Shown one piece after another: positions 10,687-21,627 of a stretch of 64,000 nt of DNA (position 1 is the first letter of the stretch; each line of letters starts with the position of its first letter). Location: contig CACFOR010000001.1 of the NCBI GenBank assembly GCA_902567785.1, positions 114,924 through 178,923 on the forward strand, given 5' to 3'. The notes beneath the pieces were generated by a model. The model was not told where the DNA came from. It made no database searches and was given only the letters and a program-made list of their open reading frames with translations. A program made the translations under genes and the position numbers. The stretch is from an uncultured Pelagibacteraceae bacterium (GTDB taxonomy: Bacteria > Pseudomonadota > Alphaproteobacteria > Pelagibacterales > Pelagibacteraceae).

Positions 10687-11790
10687 ATGAGCAAATCCTA
10701 TTGTAGTTTAGGTCTAATGAGTGGCACATCTGCTGATGGTGTTGATGCATCAATTATTCAATCAGATGGCGATAATCAATATAAAGTAATTTTCGACAAA
10801 TATTTTGAGTATAAACAAGAGATATATAAAAATATTCACAACCTCAAAGAAGAAATAAATGATTCTAAAGATTTGAAAAGTTTATCAAAAAAAATTCAAC
10901 CTTTAGAAAGAGAAATAACGTTATTTCATGCAGATGTGGTAAACGACATAATTAAAGGAAATAAAACAAACATTGATCTGATAGGTTTTCATGGACAAAC
11001 AATTTTTCATAACGAAAAAGAAAAAATTTCTAAACAAATAGGAGATGGTAGATTACTTTCTTCTCTTACCAAAAAAACAGTTATTTGCGATTTTAGACAA
11101 AATGATATTAAAAATGGTGGTCATGGTGCTCCACTAACACCCATATTTCATAAATTATTAAAGAAAAGATTTAAAATAAATAATGTAACTTTTATAAATA
11201 TTGGTGGAATAACCAATATAACTAATTTACTAGATGATCGAAATATGTCAGGGACCGATATTGGTCCTGGAATGTGTTTGATTGATCGTTGGTTGAGAGA
11301 AAGATCAAAAAAAAATTATGATAAAAATGGAGAAATAGCAAAATCAGGAAAAGTAAATCAATTGATATTGAAACAGCTTTTAAATAATTTTATAGAAAAA
11401 GAAAAGTCTTTGGGAATAGATTTAACAAAATCATATGATACTAAATATTTTGATATTTCACTTTTAGATAAAATGTCTTTAGAAGAGGGTGCAGCTACGC
11501 TAACAGAATTTACTGCAAAAATAATAATTTACGCATTAAATCAAAATAAAAATAAAGAAAAAATTATTTTATGTGGAGGGGGAAGAAAAAATAACTTTTT
11601 GGTTGAAAAGTTAAAGGAAGAAATTAATAATATTAAATTAATAGATGAATATGGCGTAGACGGGGATTTTGTTGAGTCACAAGCATTTGCTTATATTGCT
11701 ATAAGATCCTATCTTAGTTTACCAATCTCTTTTCCAGAAACTACAGGAGTAAAGAAACCTTGCACTGGAGGTAAAATTTATAAAAATTAA
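10687..11790 (+). CDS. anmK: Anhydro-N-acetylmuramic acid kinase
   Basis: GLMSGTSADGVDAS, GFHGQTIFH, NIGGITNIT motifs. Confidence 0.94.
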   Translation: MSKSYCSLGLMSGTSADGVDASIIQSDGDNQYKVIFDKYFEYKQEIYKNIHNLKEEINDSKDLKSLSKKIQPLEREITLFHADVVNDIIKGNKTNIDLIGFHGQTIFHNEKEKISKQIGDGRLLSSLTKKTVICDFRQNDIKNGGHGAPLTPIFHKLLKKRFKINNVTFINIGGITNITNLLDDRNMSGTDIGPGMCLIDRWLRERSKKNYDKNGEIAKSGKVNQLILKQLLNNFIEKEKSLGIDLTKSYDTKYFDISLLDKMSLEEGAATLTEFTAKIIIYALNQNKNKEKIILCGGGRKNNFLVEKLKEEINNIKLIDEYGVDGDFVESQAFAYIAIRSYLSLPISFPETTGVKKPCTGGKIYKN

Positions 11791-12443
11791 GATATCGTAA
11801 TTTTATCTTTTATGTATTTATCAATTAAAGAAGCCAGTTCCTTTTCTTTATTTTTATAAAAATGATTTGCATTTGAAATAGCATCAAATTTTACACTGAT
11901 ATTTTTTTGCATACCAAGCCTCTTTTTTAAATTTAAAATACTATCTATTTTAACAAGTTCATCATTTTTTCCATATATTACAGTTCCAGAAATTGGACAT
12001 GGTGATAAAAAACTAAAATCATATAAATTTGGTTGTGGTGAAACAGTAACGAATTTATTTACTTCAGGTCTTCTCATTATTAATTGCATACAAATTAAAG
12101 CACCAAAGGAAAATCCTGATACCCAGCATTGACTATAACCTGGATTTTCTCTTTCTATCCAGTCCAATGCAGCCGCAGCATCTGACAGTTCTCCTTGACC
12201 ATTATCAAATACACCATCACTTTTATCTACACCTCTAAAATTTATTCTAATTACTGAAAATTTATTTTTATAAAAACAGTTATATATCTCATAAACAATT
12301 CTATTATTTAAGGTGCCGCCATACTGCGGATGAGGATGCAATACTAAAGCTACCGGTGATCCTTTGTTTTTATTTTTAAAATATTTTGCCTGAATTCTTC
12401 CACTTGGGCCAGGAATAAATATTTCTTTATTTTCAGTCTTCAT
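11787..12443 (-). CDS. Alpha/beta hydrolase (COG2945-like)
   Basis: ALVLHPHPQYGGTLNNRIV..., RINFRGVDKSDG, CWVSGFSFGA. Confidence 0.8.
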   Translation of the reverse strand: MKTENKEIFIPGPSGRIQAKYFKNKNKGSPVALVLHPHPQYGGTLNNRIVYEIYNCFYKNKFSVIRINFRGVDKSDGVFDNGQGELSDAAAALDWIERENPGYSQCWVSGFSFGALICMQLIMRRPEVNKFVTVSPQPNLYDFSFLSPCPISGTVIYGKNDELVKIDSILNLKKRLGMQKNISVKFDAISNANHFYKNKEKELASLIDKYIKDKITIS

Positions 12444-12520
12444 AATTAATAATGATAATTATTTTCAAAAAAAGACTAGCTTTATAGCATGTTTAGACTG
12501 CGTCTATTTTATTTATTTGT

Positions 12521-12545
12521 ATAGTTGACTATTTTAGTAGGAATA
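12521..12545 (+). promoter_or_regulatory. Candidate type-1 IscR box overlapping a -35-like TTGACT, upstream of iscR-suf
   Basis: ATAGTTGACTATTTTAGTAGGAATA, about 20/25 positions compatible with the E. coli type-1 consensus ATASYYGACTRWWWYAGTCRRSTAT (aligned by eye); 36 nt before iscR ATG. Confidence 0.65.
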
Positions 12546-12580
12546 CATAGATAAACATAATAAAATAAGAGTTATTTGAT

Positions 12581-13018
12581 ATGAAATTAACTAGCAAAGG
12601 AAGATACGCTGTAATGGCTATGGCTGATTTAGCAAAAAATAATGCTAATAAACCAATAAGTTTAGCAGAAATTTCATTAAGGCAAGGAATATCTTTATCA
12701 TTTTTGGAACAGCTATTTTTAAGACTTAAGAGAAATAATTTAGTTTTAAGCGCGAGAGGATCTCGCGGCGGTTATCTATTAAGCAAAGCACCTGAGGAAA
12801 TTAAATTATCAAGCATAATACATGCAGTTGATGAAAAAATTAAAACTGTAAAATGTAAAAAAGAATTAAAAAAAGGATGTAATGGCAAATCAATTAAATG
12901 TATTACACACGATTTATGGGACGATCTTGAGTCTCATATAAATAATTTTTTTGAAAAAAATACTCTTAAAGATATTATTTATAGGGTGAACAAAAAACAA
13001 CAAAAAGAAATAAATTAA
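12581..13018 (+). CDS. iscR: Rrf2-family Fe-S cluster regulator, IscR-type
   Basis: [18 protein letters not shown]..., [23 protein letters not shown], three Cys plus ITHDLW; heads the suf operon. Confidence 0.9.
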   Translation: MKLTSKGRYAVMAMADLAKNNANKPISLAEISLRQGISLSFLEQLFLRLKRNNLVLSARGSRGGYLLSKAPEEIKLSSIIHAVDEKIKTVKCKKELKKGCNGKSIKCITHDLWDDLESHINNFFEKNTLKDIIYRVNKKQQKEIN

Positions 13019-14454
13019 TGAAACAGCAAACGTTAGAAAAATCAAAAGAATATAAGTACGGATTTGTTACAGATATTGAAAGTGTTAAAGCACCAAAAGG
13101 ACTTAATGAAGATGTAATTAAATTTATATCAAAAATTAAAAAAGAACCTAAGTGGATGTTGGATTGGAGACTTAAAGCTTTTAGTAGAATTCAAAATATG
13201 AAAGAACCAAATTGGCAAAAACCAAAATATCCAAAAATTAATTATCAAGATTTATATTATTATTCAGCACCAAAAAGTGTAAAAGATAAACCAAAAAGTT
13301 TAGACGAAGTTGATCCAAAACTCCTAGAAACCTATAAAAAATTAGGCATCCCTCTAAAGGAGCAAGAAAAACTCAGCGGCGTTGCTGTTGATGCTGTATT
13401 TGATTCTGTGTCAGTTGCAACAACTTTTAAGGATAAATTAACAGAAAAAGGAATTATTTTTTGTTCAATTTCAGAAGCTATACAAAAATATCCAGACTTA
13501 GTAAAAAAATATTTAGGTTCGGTAATTCCAATTACAGATCATTATTTTGCTACGCTTAACTCAGCTGTTTTTACAGATGGTTCTTTTGTTTATGTTCCTC
13601 AGGGAGTTAGATGTCCTATGGAGTTATCTACTTATTTTAGAATAAATGCATCTGATACTGGTCAATTTGAAAGAACATTAATTATAGCTGACAAAGGTAG
13701 TTATGTTAGTTACCTAGAAGGATGCACAGCTCCAATGAGAGATGAAAATCAACTTCATGCAGCCAATGTAGAATTAATAGCTTTAGATGATGCTGAAATA
13801 AAATATTCAACAGTCCAAAATTGGTATCCTGGGGATAAAAATGGAAAAGGTGGAATTTATAATTTCGTAACTAAAAGAGGCGCATGTAGAGGAAAAAATT
13901 CTAAAATTTCTTGGACTCAGGTAGAAACTGGATCTGCTATCACATGGAAATATCCTAGTTGTATTTTACAAGGTGATAATTCTGTAGGTGAATTTTATTC
14001 AATAGCTATTACTAACAATTATCAAAAAGCTGATACAGGTACTAAAATGATTCATTTAGGAAAAAATACAAAAAGCAAAATTATATCTAAAGGAATTTCA
14101 GCCGGTTATGCGGATAATACTTATAGAGGTTTGGTTGATATTAATAAAAAAGCTTTAAATTCAAGAAATTTTACTCAATGTGACTCATTATTAATGGGTA
14201 ATAAATGTGGAGCACACACAATTCCTTATATTAAAAACAAAAACCATACTTCAGTTGTAGAACATGAAGCTACAACATCTAAAATAAATGAAGAACAATT
14301 ATATTATTGTAATCAAAGAGGTTTAAACCAGGAAGAGGCTATAGGTTTAATTGTAAATGGATTTTGCAAAGAGGTTTTACAACAATTACCCATGGAATTT
14401 GCTGTTGAGGCACAAAAATTAGTTGGAATTAGTTTAGAAGGTAGCGTGGGTTAA
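13018..14454 (+). CDS. sufB: Fe-S cluster assembly protein SufB
   Basis: [46 protein letters not shown]. Confidence 0.96.
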   Translation: MKQQTLEKSKEYKYGFVTDIESVKAPKGLNEDVIKFISKIKKEPKWMLDWRLKAFSRIQNMKEPNWQKPKYPKINYQDLYYYSAPKSVKDKPKSLDEVDPKLLETYKKLGIPLKEQEKLSGVAVDAVFDSVSVATTFKDKLTEKGIIFCSISEAIQKYPDLVKKYLGSVIPITDHYFATLNSAVFTDGSFVYVPQGVRCPMELSTYFRINASDTGQFERTLIIADKGSYVSYLEGCTAPMRDENQLHAANVELIALDDAEIKYSTVQNWYPGDKNGKGGIYNFVTKRGACRGKNSKISWTQVETGSAITWKYPSCILQGDNSVGEFYSIAITNNYQKADTGTKMIHLGKNTKSKIISKGISAGYADNTYRGLVDINKKALNSRNFTQCDSLLMGNKCGAHTIPYIKNKNHTSVVEHEATTSKINEEQLYYCNQRGLNQEEAIGLIVNGFCKEVLQQLPMEFAVEAQKLVGISLEGSVG

Positions 14455-15188
14455 TGTTAGAGATTAAAGATTTAAAAGCTTCAATTAATAAAAAAGCGAT
14501 TTTAAAAGGCTTGAATTTAACTATTAAGCCAGGAGAATTGCATGCAATTATGGGACCAAATGGATCAGGAAAAAGTACACTAGCTAATATTTTATCTGGG
14601 AAAGAAGGCTATGAAATCTCAGGAGAATTAAACTTTAATGGAGAAAGTATTAAAGAAATTTCAGTAGAGAAGAGAGCACAAAAAGGAATTTTTTTGGCTT
14701 TTCAGTATCCTTTAGAAATTCCAGGCGTAAATACCAATAATTTTTTAAAAACTTCATTAAATTCAGTACGAAAAGCTAGAGGTGAAAAAGAACTGGATAC
14801 TTTATCTTTTTTAAAATTGATAAAAAAAACTTCTTATGAACTAGGAATAGATGAAGGAATTTTATCAAGACAATTAAACGTTGGTTTTTCAGGTGGAGAA
14901 AAAAAGAAAAACGAAATTTTACAAATGAAGATTTTAAATCCTAAACTTTCAATCCTTGACGAAACAGATTCGGGATTAGATATTGATGCAATAAAAATTG
15001 TTGCAAAAGGTGTAAACACGTTAAGGAATGATAAAAAGTCTTTTTTAATTATCACTCATTATCAAAGATTATTGGATTACATTAAACCTGATTTTGTTCA
15101 TGTGCTATCCCACGGCAAAATTGTTAAAACAGGATGCAGTGAATTAGCTCAAGAATTAGAGAAAACTGGATATAAGAAAATAAACTAA
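14454..15188 (+). CDS. sufC: Fe-S cluster assembly ATPase SufC
   Basis: [10 protein letters not shown] Walker [16 protein letters not shown] signature, [12 protein letters not shown]. Confidence 0.96.
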   Translation: MLEIKDLKASINKKAILKGLNLTIKPGELHAIMGPNGSGKSTLANILSGKEGYEISGELNFNGESIKEISVEKRAQKGIFLAFQYPLEIPGVNTNNFLKTSLNSVRKARGEKELDTLSFLKLIKKTSYELGIDEGILSRQLNVGFSGGEKKKNEILQMKILNPKLSILDETDSGLDIDAIKIVAKGVNTLRNDKKSFLIITHYQRLLDYIKPDFVHVLSHGKIVKTGCSELAQELEKTGYKKIN

Positions 15189-15189
15189 A

Positions 15190-16440
15190 ATGAATCAAAA
15201 TTTTCAAATCAATTCAAAACAAATTGATAAAATACAAAAAATAACAGAAGAAGAAAAAAATTTTAGAATTAAAAATTTAGAAATTTTTAAGGAAGAAGGA
15301 TTTCCCAGTAAAAAGCTTGAAGATTGGAAATTTTCTGACTTTAAAAGAATAGTCGATAATAACTTTGATGAACTGGATACAAAAACGGTAGTATCTCATT
15401 TTGATAAAGTAGATTTACTTAAAGATTTTGAACACAATTACATTTTTCTTGTAAATGGAAATTTACATTCAAGTAATTTTGATTTTGAAGATAAAAATAA
15501 AATCAAAATTAATTCATATGATAAAAGTATAAATTATGAAATTAACAAAAATCCACTAGTTTGTTTAAACCAAGCATTTGCTGAAAATGGCTATTCTTTA
15601 GAAATAGATAAAAATTATAAGTTTAATAAAGTATTAGTTATATACAATATTTTTACAAATGATATTAAAAACAAAATATTAAATAATAAAAATAAAATTA
15701 GAGTTAATGAAAATTCTGAACTTCATACAATTGAATATACTATTAATGAGTCTAAATTTAAGTTTATAAATAATGTTTTAGAAAATATAATTTTAGAAAA
15801 AAATTCTAAACTCAAAAATTTAAATATACAAAGAAAAAAAAACGAAGGTATATTTCATAAATACTTAAAGAATAATTTATCTTTAAACTCTAATTACACA
15901 AATTTAATTTTTTCATCAGGCACTAAATTTAATAAATTAGATATAGAATGTAATCTTATTGATCAAAATATTAATTGTAATATTTTATCAGCATTATTTT
16001 TAGGTAATAATGAACATAATGAAATTAAAACTTGCATTAATCATTTAGCCCCAAATTGCAAAAGTTATCAGCAAGTGAAAAATGTTTTAAATTCTAATGG
16101 TAAAGGAATTTTTCAAGGTAAAATATACGTAAAAGATCTTGCACAAAAAACTGACGCCTATCAATTAGGAAAGGCATTATTATTAGATGATAATGCAGAA
16201 TTTAATTCAAAACCTGAATTAGAAATTTATGCAGATGATGTTAAGTGTTCTCATGGTTCCTCATCAGGAAGTATCGATGAAGATTCTATTTATTATATGA
16301 TGAGCAGAGGTCTTAGTCGCGAACAATCAAAAAAACTTTTAATAAAAGGTTTTTTAAGTGATATAGTTGAGCATATCAAGAGTCCTTCTATTAAAAAATT
16401 TGTGGAAAATAAATTGGAGGAACAAATAAGTGAAAATTAA
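15190..16440 (+). CDS. sufD: Fe-S cluster assembly protein SufD
   Basis: LEDWKFSDFK, KPELEIYADDVKCSHGSSSGSIDEDSIYYMMSRGLS. Confidence 0.93.
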   Translation: MNQNFQINSKQIDKIQKITEEEKNFRIKNLEIFKEEGFPSKKLEDWKFSDFKRIVDNNFDELDTKTVVSHFDKVDLLKDFEHNYIFLVNGNLHSSNFDFEDKNKIKINSYDKSINYEINKNPLVCLNQAFAENGYSLEIDKNYKFNKVLVIYNIFTNDIKNKILNNKNKIRVNENSELHTIEYTINESKFKFINNVLENIILEKNSKLKNLNIQRKKNEGIFHKYLKNNLSLNSNYTNLIFSSGTKFNKLDIECNLIDQNINCNILSALFLGNNEHNEIKTCINHLAPNCKSYQQVKNVLNSNGKGIFQGKIYVKDLAQKTDAYQLGKALLLDDNAEFNSKPELEIYADDVKCSHGSSSGSIDEDSIYYMMSRGLSREQSKKLLIKGFLSDIVEHIKSPSIKKFVENKLEEQISEN

Positions 16441-17650
16441 TGACGTTAAATCTCAATTTCCAATTTTTTCTAAAAAAATAAATGGTAAACATTTGGTTTA
16501 TTTAGATAGTTCTAACTCATCACAAAAACCAATAAAAGTCATAAACTCTCTTGATAATTTCTATAAAAATGAATTTTCTAATATTGGAAGAAGTATTCAT
16601 TCGCTAGCTGTAAATGCAACGAATAAATTTGAAGAAACGAGGATGAGTGTAAAAAATTTTTTAAATGCTAATTCAAAAGAAGAAATTATTTTTACTAAAA
16701 ATGCTACTGAATCTATAAATTTGGTTGCTCATACTTTTGGTCAGCAAAATATTAATAAAGGTGATGAAATTATAATAAGCGAATTAGAACATCACTCAAA
16801 TTACGTTCCCTGGCACTATCTTAGACAAACTAAAGGAGCAGTAATTAAGTTTGCACCCATTGATGAAAACGGAGATATTATAATTGGTGAGTTAAAAAAA
16901 TTAATTACTTCAAAGACAAAAATAATAGCAGTTACACATTTATCAAATGTTACAGGTACCATTGTTCCAATAAAAGAAATTGTAGAAATAGCAAATAAAA
17001 AAAATATTCCTGTTTTAGTTGATGGATGCCAGAGTGCTCCGCATATTAAAATTGATGTTAAGGATTTAAATTGCGATTTTTATGCAATTTCATGTCATAA
17101 AGTTTATGGACCTACAGGAGTAGGAATACTATATGCAAAAAAAAAATGGCTTGAAAGATTGCCACCATATATTGGCGGAGGGGGGATGATCAGTGAAGTT
17201 GGAAAAGAAAAAATCACATATGCTCCATTACCCGAGAAATATGAAGCGGGTACCATGCCAACAGCTGAGGTTGTAGCTTTCAATGAGTCAATTAAATTTA
17301 TGGAAGCAGTAGGGATTGAAAACATAATTAAACATGAAAAAGAGCTTACCAACTATGCCTTAGAAAAATTGAAAAAAATTAATTCTATAAATATTATTGG
17401 GAATCCAAAAAATAAAGCGGGAGTAATTTCCTTTACCATGAAAGGAATTCATCCACATGATATTTCCACAATTGTTGACGAAGAAGGTGTAGCTATTAGA
17501 GCGGGACATCATTGTTGTCAGGTATTGCACCAAAAATTAAATTTAACAGCTACAGCTAGAGCATCAATTGGAGTTTATAATACAAAGGAGGATATAGATG
17601 TTCTTTGTGATTCAATTAAAAAATGCAGAAAGGTTTTTGAGCTACAATAG
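16430..17650 (+). CDS. sufS: Cysteine desulfurase SufS
   Basis: ISELEHHSNYVPW, AISCHKVYGPTGVGILY, RAGHHCCQ; GTG start overlapping the sufD end. Confidence 0.95.
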   Translation: MKINDVKSQFPIFSKKINGKHLVYLDSSNSSQKPIKVINSLDNFYKNEFSNIGRSIHSLAVNATNKFEETRMSVKNFLNANSKEEIIFTKNATESINLVAHTFGQQNINKGDEIIISELEHHSNYVPWHYLRQTKGAVIKFAPIDENGDIIIGELKKLITSKTKIIAVTHLSNVTGTIVPIKEIVEIANKKNIPVLVDGCQSAPHIKIDVKDLNCDFYAISCHKVYGPTGVGILYAKKKWLERLPPYIGGGGMISEVGKEKITYAPLPEKYEAGTMPTAEVVAFNESIKFMEAVGIENIIKHEKELTNYALEKLKKINSINIIGNPKNKAGVISFTMKGIHPHDISTIVDEEGVAIRAGHHCCQVLHQKLNLTATARASIGVYNTKEDIDVLCDSIKKCRKVFELQ

Positions 17651-17652
17651 GT

Positions 17653-18123
17653 ATGGATTTAAAACAATTATATCAAGATATTATTTTAGAACATGGTAAA
17701 AATCCTAGAAATTTTGGCAAATGTGAAAACCATACAAATGAAGCAAGAGGTCACAACCCTCTTTGTGGTGATCAAGTGCAAATTTTTCTAAAAATGAATA
17801 AAGAAAAAAAAGTTGAAAATTTAACTTTTCAGGGTAGCGGATGTGCTATTTCTATAGCTTCCACATCTATAATGACAGAATTAGTTAAAGGAAAATCTAT
17901 AGAATCTGCCAAAAAATTAATTGAGTTATTTTTAACTATGATTAAAAGTTCAGAAGAAACTAAATTTGATGAGTGTGATGAAGATGAAAAAACGAAAATT
18001 ATGTCATTATCTGGTGTTACAAAGTATCCTATGAGAGTAAAATGTGCTACCTTAGCTTGGCACACTTTAAGCTCTGCAATTGAAGGAAAAAAACAAGAGG
18101 TAAATTCTGAGAGTATTGACTAA
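17653..18123 (+). CDS. SufU/IscU-like Fe-S scaffold/sulfur-transfer protein
   Basis: LYQDIILEHGKNPRNFG, NPLCGDQVQI, GSGCAISIASTSIM. Confidence 0.9.
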   Translation: MDLKQLYQDIILEHGKNPRNFGKCENHTNEARGHNPLCGDQVQIFLKMNKEKKVENLTFQGSGCAISIASTSIMTELVKGKSIESAKKLIELFLTMIKSSEETKFDECDEDEKTKIMSLSGVTKYPMRVKCATLAWHTLSSAIEGKKQEVNSESID

Positions 18124-18425
18124 TGAATGATATAAAAAAAAAAGTCATTGAAGAAATTAAAAAAATTTATGACCCAGAAATTCCTGTAAATATTTACGAA
18201 TTGGGGTTAATTTATAAATTAGAGGTTGATGAAAAAAATAAAGTAAAAATTCATATGACACTTACTTCTCCTAATTGCCCAGTAGCTGAAAGTTTGCCAA
18301 ATCAGGTTAAGAATAATATAATGAAAGTCGATGGGGTATCCGATATAGATTTCCAACTGGTTTGGGAACCACCCTGGACTAAGGAAAAAATGTCAGAGGC
18401 CGCAAAATTAGAGTTGAATTTATGA
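18123..18425 (+). CDS. MIP18/DUF59-family Fe-S assembly protein (SufT-like)
   Basis: IYDPEIPVNIYELGLIY, TSPNCPVAESLP, WEPPW. Confidence 0.9.
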   Translation: MNDIKKKVIEEIKKIYDPEIPVNIYELGLIYKLEVDEKNKVKIHMTLTSPNCPVAESLPNQVKNNIMKVDGVSDIDFQLVWEPPWTKEKMSEAAKLELNL

Positions 18426-18757
18426 ATAAAAAAGTAATTAAATTAAGTGATAGAGCCGCCGAAAGAGTTAAGGAAATTATGGCTAAAGCCAAGGAGCCTA
18501 TCATTGGTGTTAGAGTGGGAGTTGCTTCAGGAGGATGTGCTGGAATGTCTTACGTTATGGAATATGCAAAAAAAGTAAATCCGAACGATGAAGTGATCGA
18601 AGACAAAGGTGTAAAAGTCTTAATAGATCCAAAGGCAATAATGTATCTATTAGGTACTGAGATGGATTATAAAAAAGAAGAGCTTTCTTCTACATTTGTA
18701 TTTAAAAATCCCAATGAAACAGAGCGTTGTGGGTGTGGGGAGTCTTTTAAAATTTAA
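18422..18757 (+). CDS. A-type Fe-S carrier (IscA/SufA family)
   Basis: SGGCAGMSYVM and C-terminal ERCGCGESF; three conserved Cys. Confidence 0.9.
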   Translation: MNKKVIKLSDRAAERVKEIMAKAKEPIIGVRVGVASGGCAGMSYVMEYAKKVNPNDEVIEDKGVKVLIDPKAIMYLLGTEMDYKKEELSSTFVFKNPNETERCGCGESFKI

Positions 18758-18802
18758 TTCCATATTGCTGCTCAATTCAGAATTGTATATAATGTAAACG
18801 TT

Positions 18803-18991
18803 ATGAGAGATACAAAACATCTAGGAAAGCATGCAAATAAATTAGCTGAGCAAGCTAAAGAAAAAGCATTGTTCAGAGCTCAACGTAAAGCTGTAGAAGC
18901 TGGAGCTCATGGAACTTTAGATTACACTATAAAAGAAGGTGTAAATAAAAATAAAATTGCAGACGATAAAATTCTAAAAGGAAAAAAATAA
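18803..18991 (+). CDS. Small basic protein of unknown function (62 aa)
   Basis: ORF between the suf operon and a holin-like ORF; no family recognised. Confidence 0.5.
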   Translation: MRDTKHLGKHANKLAEQAKEKALFRAQRKAVEAGAHGTLDYTIKEGVNKNKIADDKILKGKK

Positions 18992-19000
18992 AGTAAAGTA

Positions 19001-19237
19001 ATGTCAATTCGTGCGTTTGCACTAACAGCTGGAATATTTGGAGCAGGAACCATGTTTCTTATTCCCTGGTGGTTAATTTTAGTTGGAAACGCAGATGGCC
19101 CAATTACTTTACTTGAAAGAATGTATATAGGATATAGTTTTACGCCATTAGGAAGTATAATTGGTGCTATATGGGGTTTTATTGATTTTACTATTGGCGG
19201 AGCAATCGCTGCCTGGTTATATAAGAAAATAAAATAG
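19001..19237 (+). CDS. Small membrane protein of the type often annotated 'bacteriophage holin'
   Basis: Two hydrophobic segments, MYIGYSFTPLGSIIGAIWGFIDFTIGGAIAAWLYKK. Confidence 0.6.
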   Translation: MSIRAFALTAGIFGAGTMFLIPWWLILVGNADGPITLLERMYIGYSFTPLGSIIGAIWGFIDFTIGGAIAAWLYKKIK

Positions 19238-19242
19238 AAATT

Positions 19243-20649
19243 TTAGCAACTATAATACATCTCGAACTCCATAGGATGAGGAGTGTGTTCTAATTTATAA
19301 ATTTCTTCAAATTTTAAAGCTATATAAGCATCAATTTGATCATCAGTAAAAACTCCACCTTGAGTAAGAAATTTTCTATCTCTATCAAGACTTTCCATTG
19401 CTTCTCTTAGAGACCCACAAACAGTAGGAATATTTTTTACCTTATCTTCAGGCATTGCGTATAAATCTTCATCTACAGGTTTTCCTGGGGCAATTTTATT
19501 TTTAATTCCATCTATTCCAGCCATTAACATTGCTGCAAAAGTTAAATAAGGGTTACCAGCAGCATCAGGAAATCTTATTTCACATCTTGCTGCTTTTTTA
19601 CTTAAAGTTATTGGTATTCTGCATGATGCTGATCTATTTCTAGCTGAATAACAAAGTAATACAGGGGCTTCAAAACCAGGTATCAATCTTTTGTAACTAT
19701 TAGTAGTTGAATTAGAAAAAGCATTTATTGCTTTTGCATGTTTTAAAATTCCACCTATATAATGTAAGGCTGTATCAGATAGTCCAGCATATTTATTTCC
19801 GGAAAATAACGCTGTACTTCCTTTCCATAATGATTGGTGTGTGTGCATACCTGACCCGTTATCTCCTTTAACAGGTTTAGGCATAAATGTGGCTGTCTTT
19901 CCAAAAGAATGAGCTACCATTTGAACACCATATTTATAAAGCTGCATATTATCAGCTTGATCAGTTAAAGTTCCAAAATACATACCAAGCTCATGTTGGC
20001 TTGGTGCTACTTCGTGGTGATGTTTTTCCACTTTAATTCCCATATCTTTTAAAGCTTTTAAAAATTCCCCCCTCATATCTTGAGCACTATCAACTGGAGG
20101 AACTGGAAAATAACCACCTTTTACACCAGGTCTATGACCCATGTTTCCATTTTCATATTTTTTTCCAGTGTTGTAAGGACCTTCAGAACTATCGATTTGA
20201 AATCCTGTATGATGCATATCATTAGCATATCTTACATCGTCAAATACAAAAAATTCAGCTTCGGGTCCAAAATAAGCTTTATCTCCTATACCTGTTTTCT
20301 TTAAATAAGCCTCAGCTTTTTTAGCTATGCTTCTAGGATCTCTTTCGTAGGGATTTTTCTTTACAGCATCCAACACATCACAAAATAAAATAAGGGTATT
20401 ATGAGAAGTAAAAGGATCTATAACCTGTCTATCTAGATCAGGCTTTAGAATCATGTCCGATTCATTAATAGCTTTCCAACCAGCTATTGAAGAACCATCA
20501 AAGAAAACTCCATCATTTAACATTTCATCATCAACCATCTTTCCGTCCATTGTTAAATGTTGAAGTTTTCCTCTAGGATCAGTAAATCGAAGATCGACGT
20601 ACTCTATCTCTTTATCTTTCATTAATTTTAAAACTTTGCTAGCACTCAT
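19243..20649 (-). CDS. glnA: Glutamine synthetase type I
   Basis: [31 protein letters not shown]397-type loop DEDLYAMP. Confidence 0.96.
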   Translation of the reverse strand: MSASKVLKLMKDKEIEYVDLRFTDPRGKLQHLTMDGKMVDDEMLNDGVFFDGSSIAGWKAINESDMILKPDLDRQVIDPFTSHNTLILFCDVLDAVKKNPYERDPRSIAKKAEAYLKKTGIGDKAYFGPEAEFFVFDDVRYANDMHHTGFQIDSSEGPYNTGKKYENGNMGHRPGVKGGYFPVPPVDSAQDMRGEFLKALKDMGIKVEKHHHEVAPSQHELGMYFGTLTDQADNMQLYKYGVQMVAHSFGKTATFMPKPVKGDNGSGMHTHQSLWKGSTALFSGNKYAGLSDTALHYIGGILKHAKAINAFSNSTTNSYKRLIPGFEAPVLLCYSARNRSASCRIPITLSKKAARCEIRFPDAAGNPYLTFAAMLMAGIDGIKNKIAPGKPVDEDLYAMPEDKVKNIPTVCGSLREAMESLDRDRKFLTQGGVFTDDQIDAYIALKFEEIYKLEHTPHPMEFEMYYSC

Positions 20650-20748
20650 TTACTTGCTCTTTCTTTAAATTTCACGTGTAACTATGAATGTAAACTTTAT
20701 GGTTGTATCTATACTAATCTAAGTGTTTTAATGAAGTGATTTTATTAT

Positions 20749-21627
20749 ATGTCAGTTATGCAAAAGACACATAGGTACAAAATTACAAAAAATTCTACAA
20801 ATTTGTGGATAAAATATTTTCCTTGGAAAAAAAGTACAGGCCACAAATATAGCCGAGGAAAAGTTGTTGTATATGGAGGAAAAAAAGAATTTACGGGTGC
20901 CTCCATACTTTCAGCTCAAGCTGCTTTGAGAACAGGCACAGGATCGGTAAAAATAGTCTGTTCAAAAAAGACATTACAAGTATATTCTCTTAAATTTCCG
21001 TCGGCTTTAAAAGTGGAAGTAAATGATATACGTAAATTAGAAAAATTAATTAAAAATGAGAAAATTACTTCTATGCTTATAGGACCAGGAGCTGGATCCA
21101 ATAAAAAAATAAAAGAGATAACAAAATTAATTCTTCGGAAAGTTAAATATGTAGTATTAGATGCTGATGCATTAACTTGTTTTGATAATGATTTAAAATC
21201 CCTTTATAAATTACTTGATAAAAATAAAATAATTACTCCTCATCTGGGTGAGTTTCATAGAATTTTTCCTAAAATAAAAAAAAGCTTAAGTAACATTGAT
21301 AAAGCTTTAATGGCATCAAAGTTAATTAAATCCAATATTTTATTAAAAGGTCCTAGCTCGATTATTATCTCATATGACAAAAAAATTGTTATTAACACTC
21401 ATTCTTCTCCAGAATTGGCAGTTATAGGTTCAGGAGATGTATTGAGTGGTTTGCTGGTTAGTTTGATAGGAGATAAAAAAATGAACCCTTTTCTAGCAGG
21501 ATGCGCAGCTACATGGATACATGGCGACATTGCAAAAAGATATGGGAAAGGGTTAATTGCTGAAGATATTGTTAAAGGTATACCTAGTGCATTAATAAGA
21601 TTAAAACATGGAAAATTTATTAAATAA
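20749..21627 (+). CDS. ADP-dependent NAD(P)H-hydrate dehydratase, C-terminal (NnrD) domain only
   Basis: HKYSRGKVVVYGG, LIGPGAG, VLDADALT, TPHLGEFHRI, GSGDVLSGLL. Confidence 0.9.
   Translation: MSVMQKTHRYKITKNSTNLWIKYFPWKKSTGHKYSRGKVVVYGGKKEFTGASILSAQAALRTGTGSVKIVCSKKTLQVYSLKFPSALKVEVNDIRKLEKLIKNEKITSMLIGPGAGSNKKIKEITKLILRKVKYVVLDADALTCFDNDLKSLYKLLDKNKIITPHLGEFHRIFPKIKKSLSNIDKALMASKLIKSNILLKGPSSIIISYDKKIVINTHSSPELAVIGSGDVLSGLLVSLIGDKKMNPFLAGCAATWIHGDIAKRYGKGLIAEDIVKGIPSALIRLKHGKFIK

Noticed and set aside
19001-19237. Prophage remnant suggested by the holin-like ORF
   Set aside because: No other phage genes nearby; this family is widely annotated as holin in non-phage contexts.
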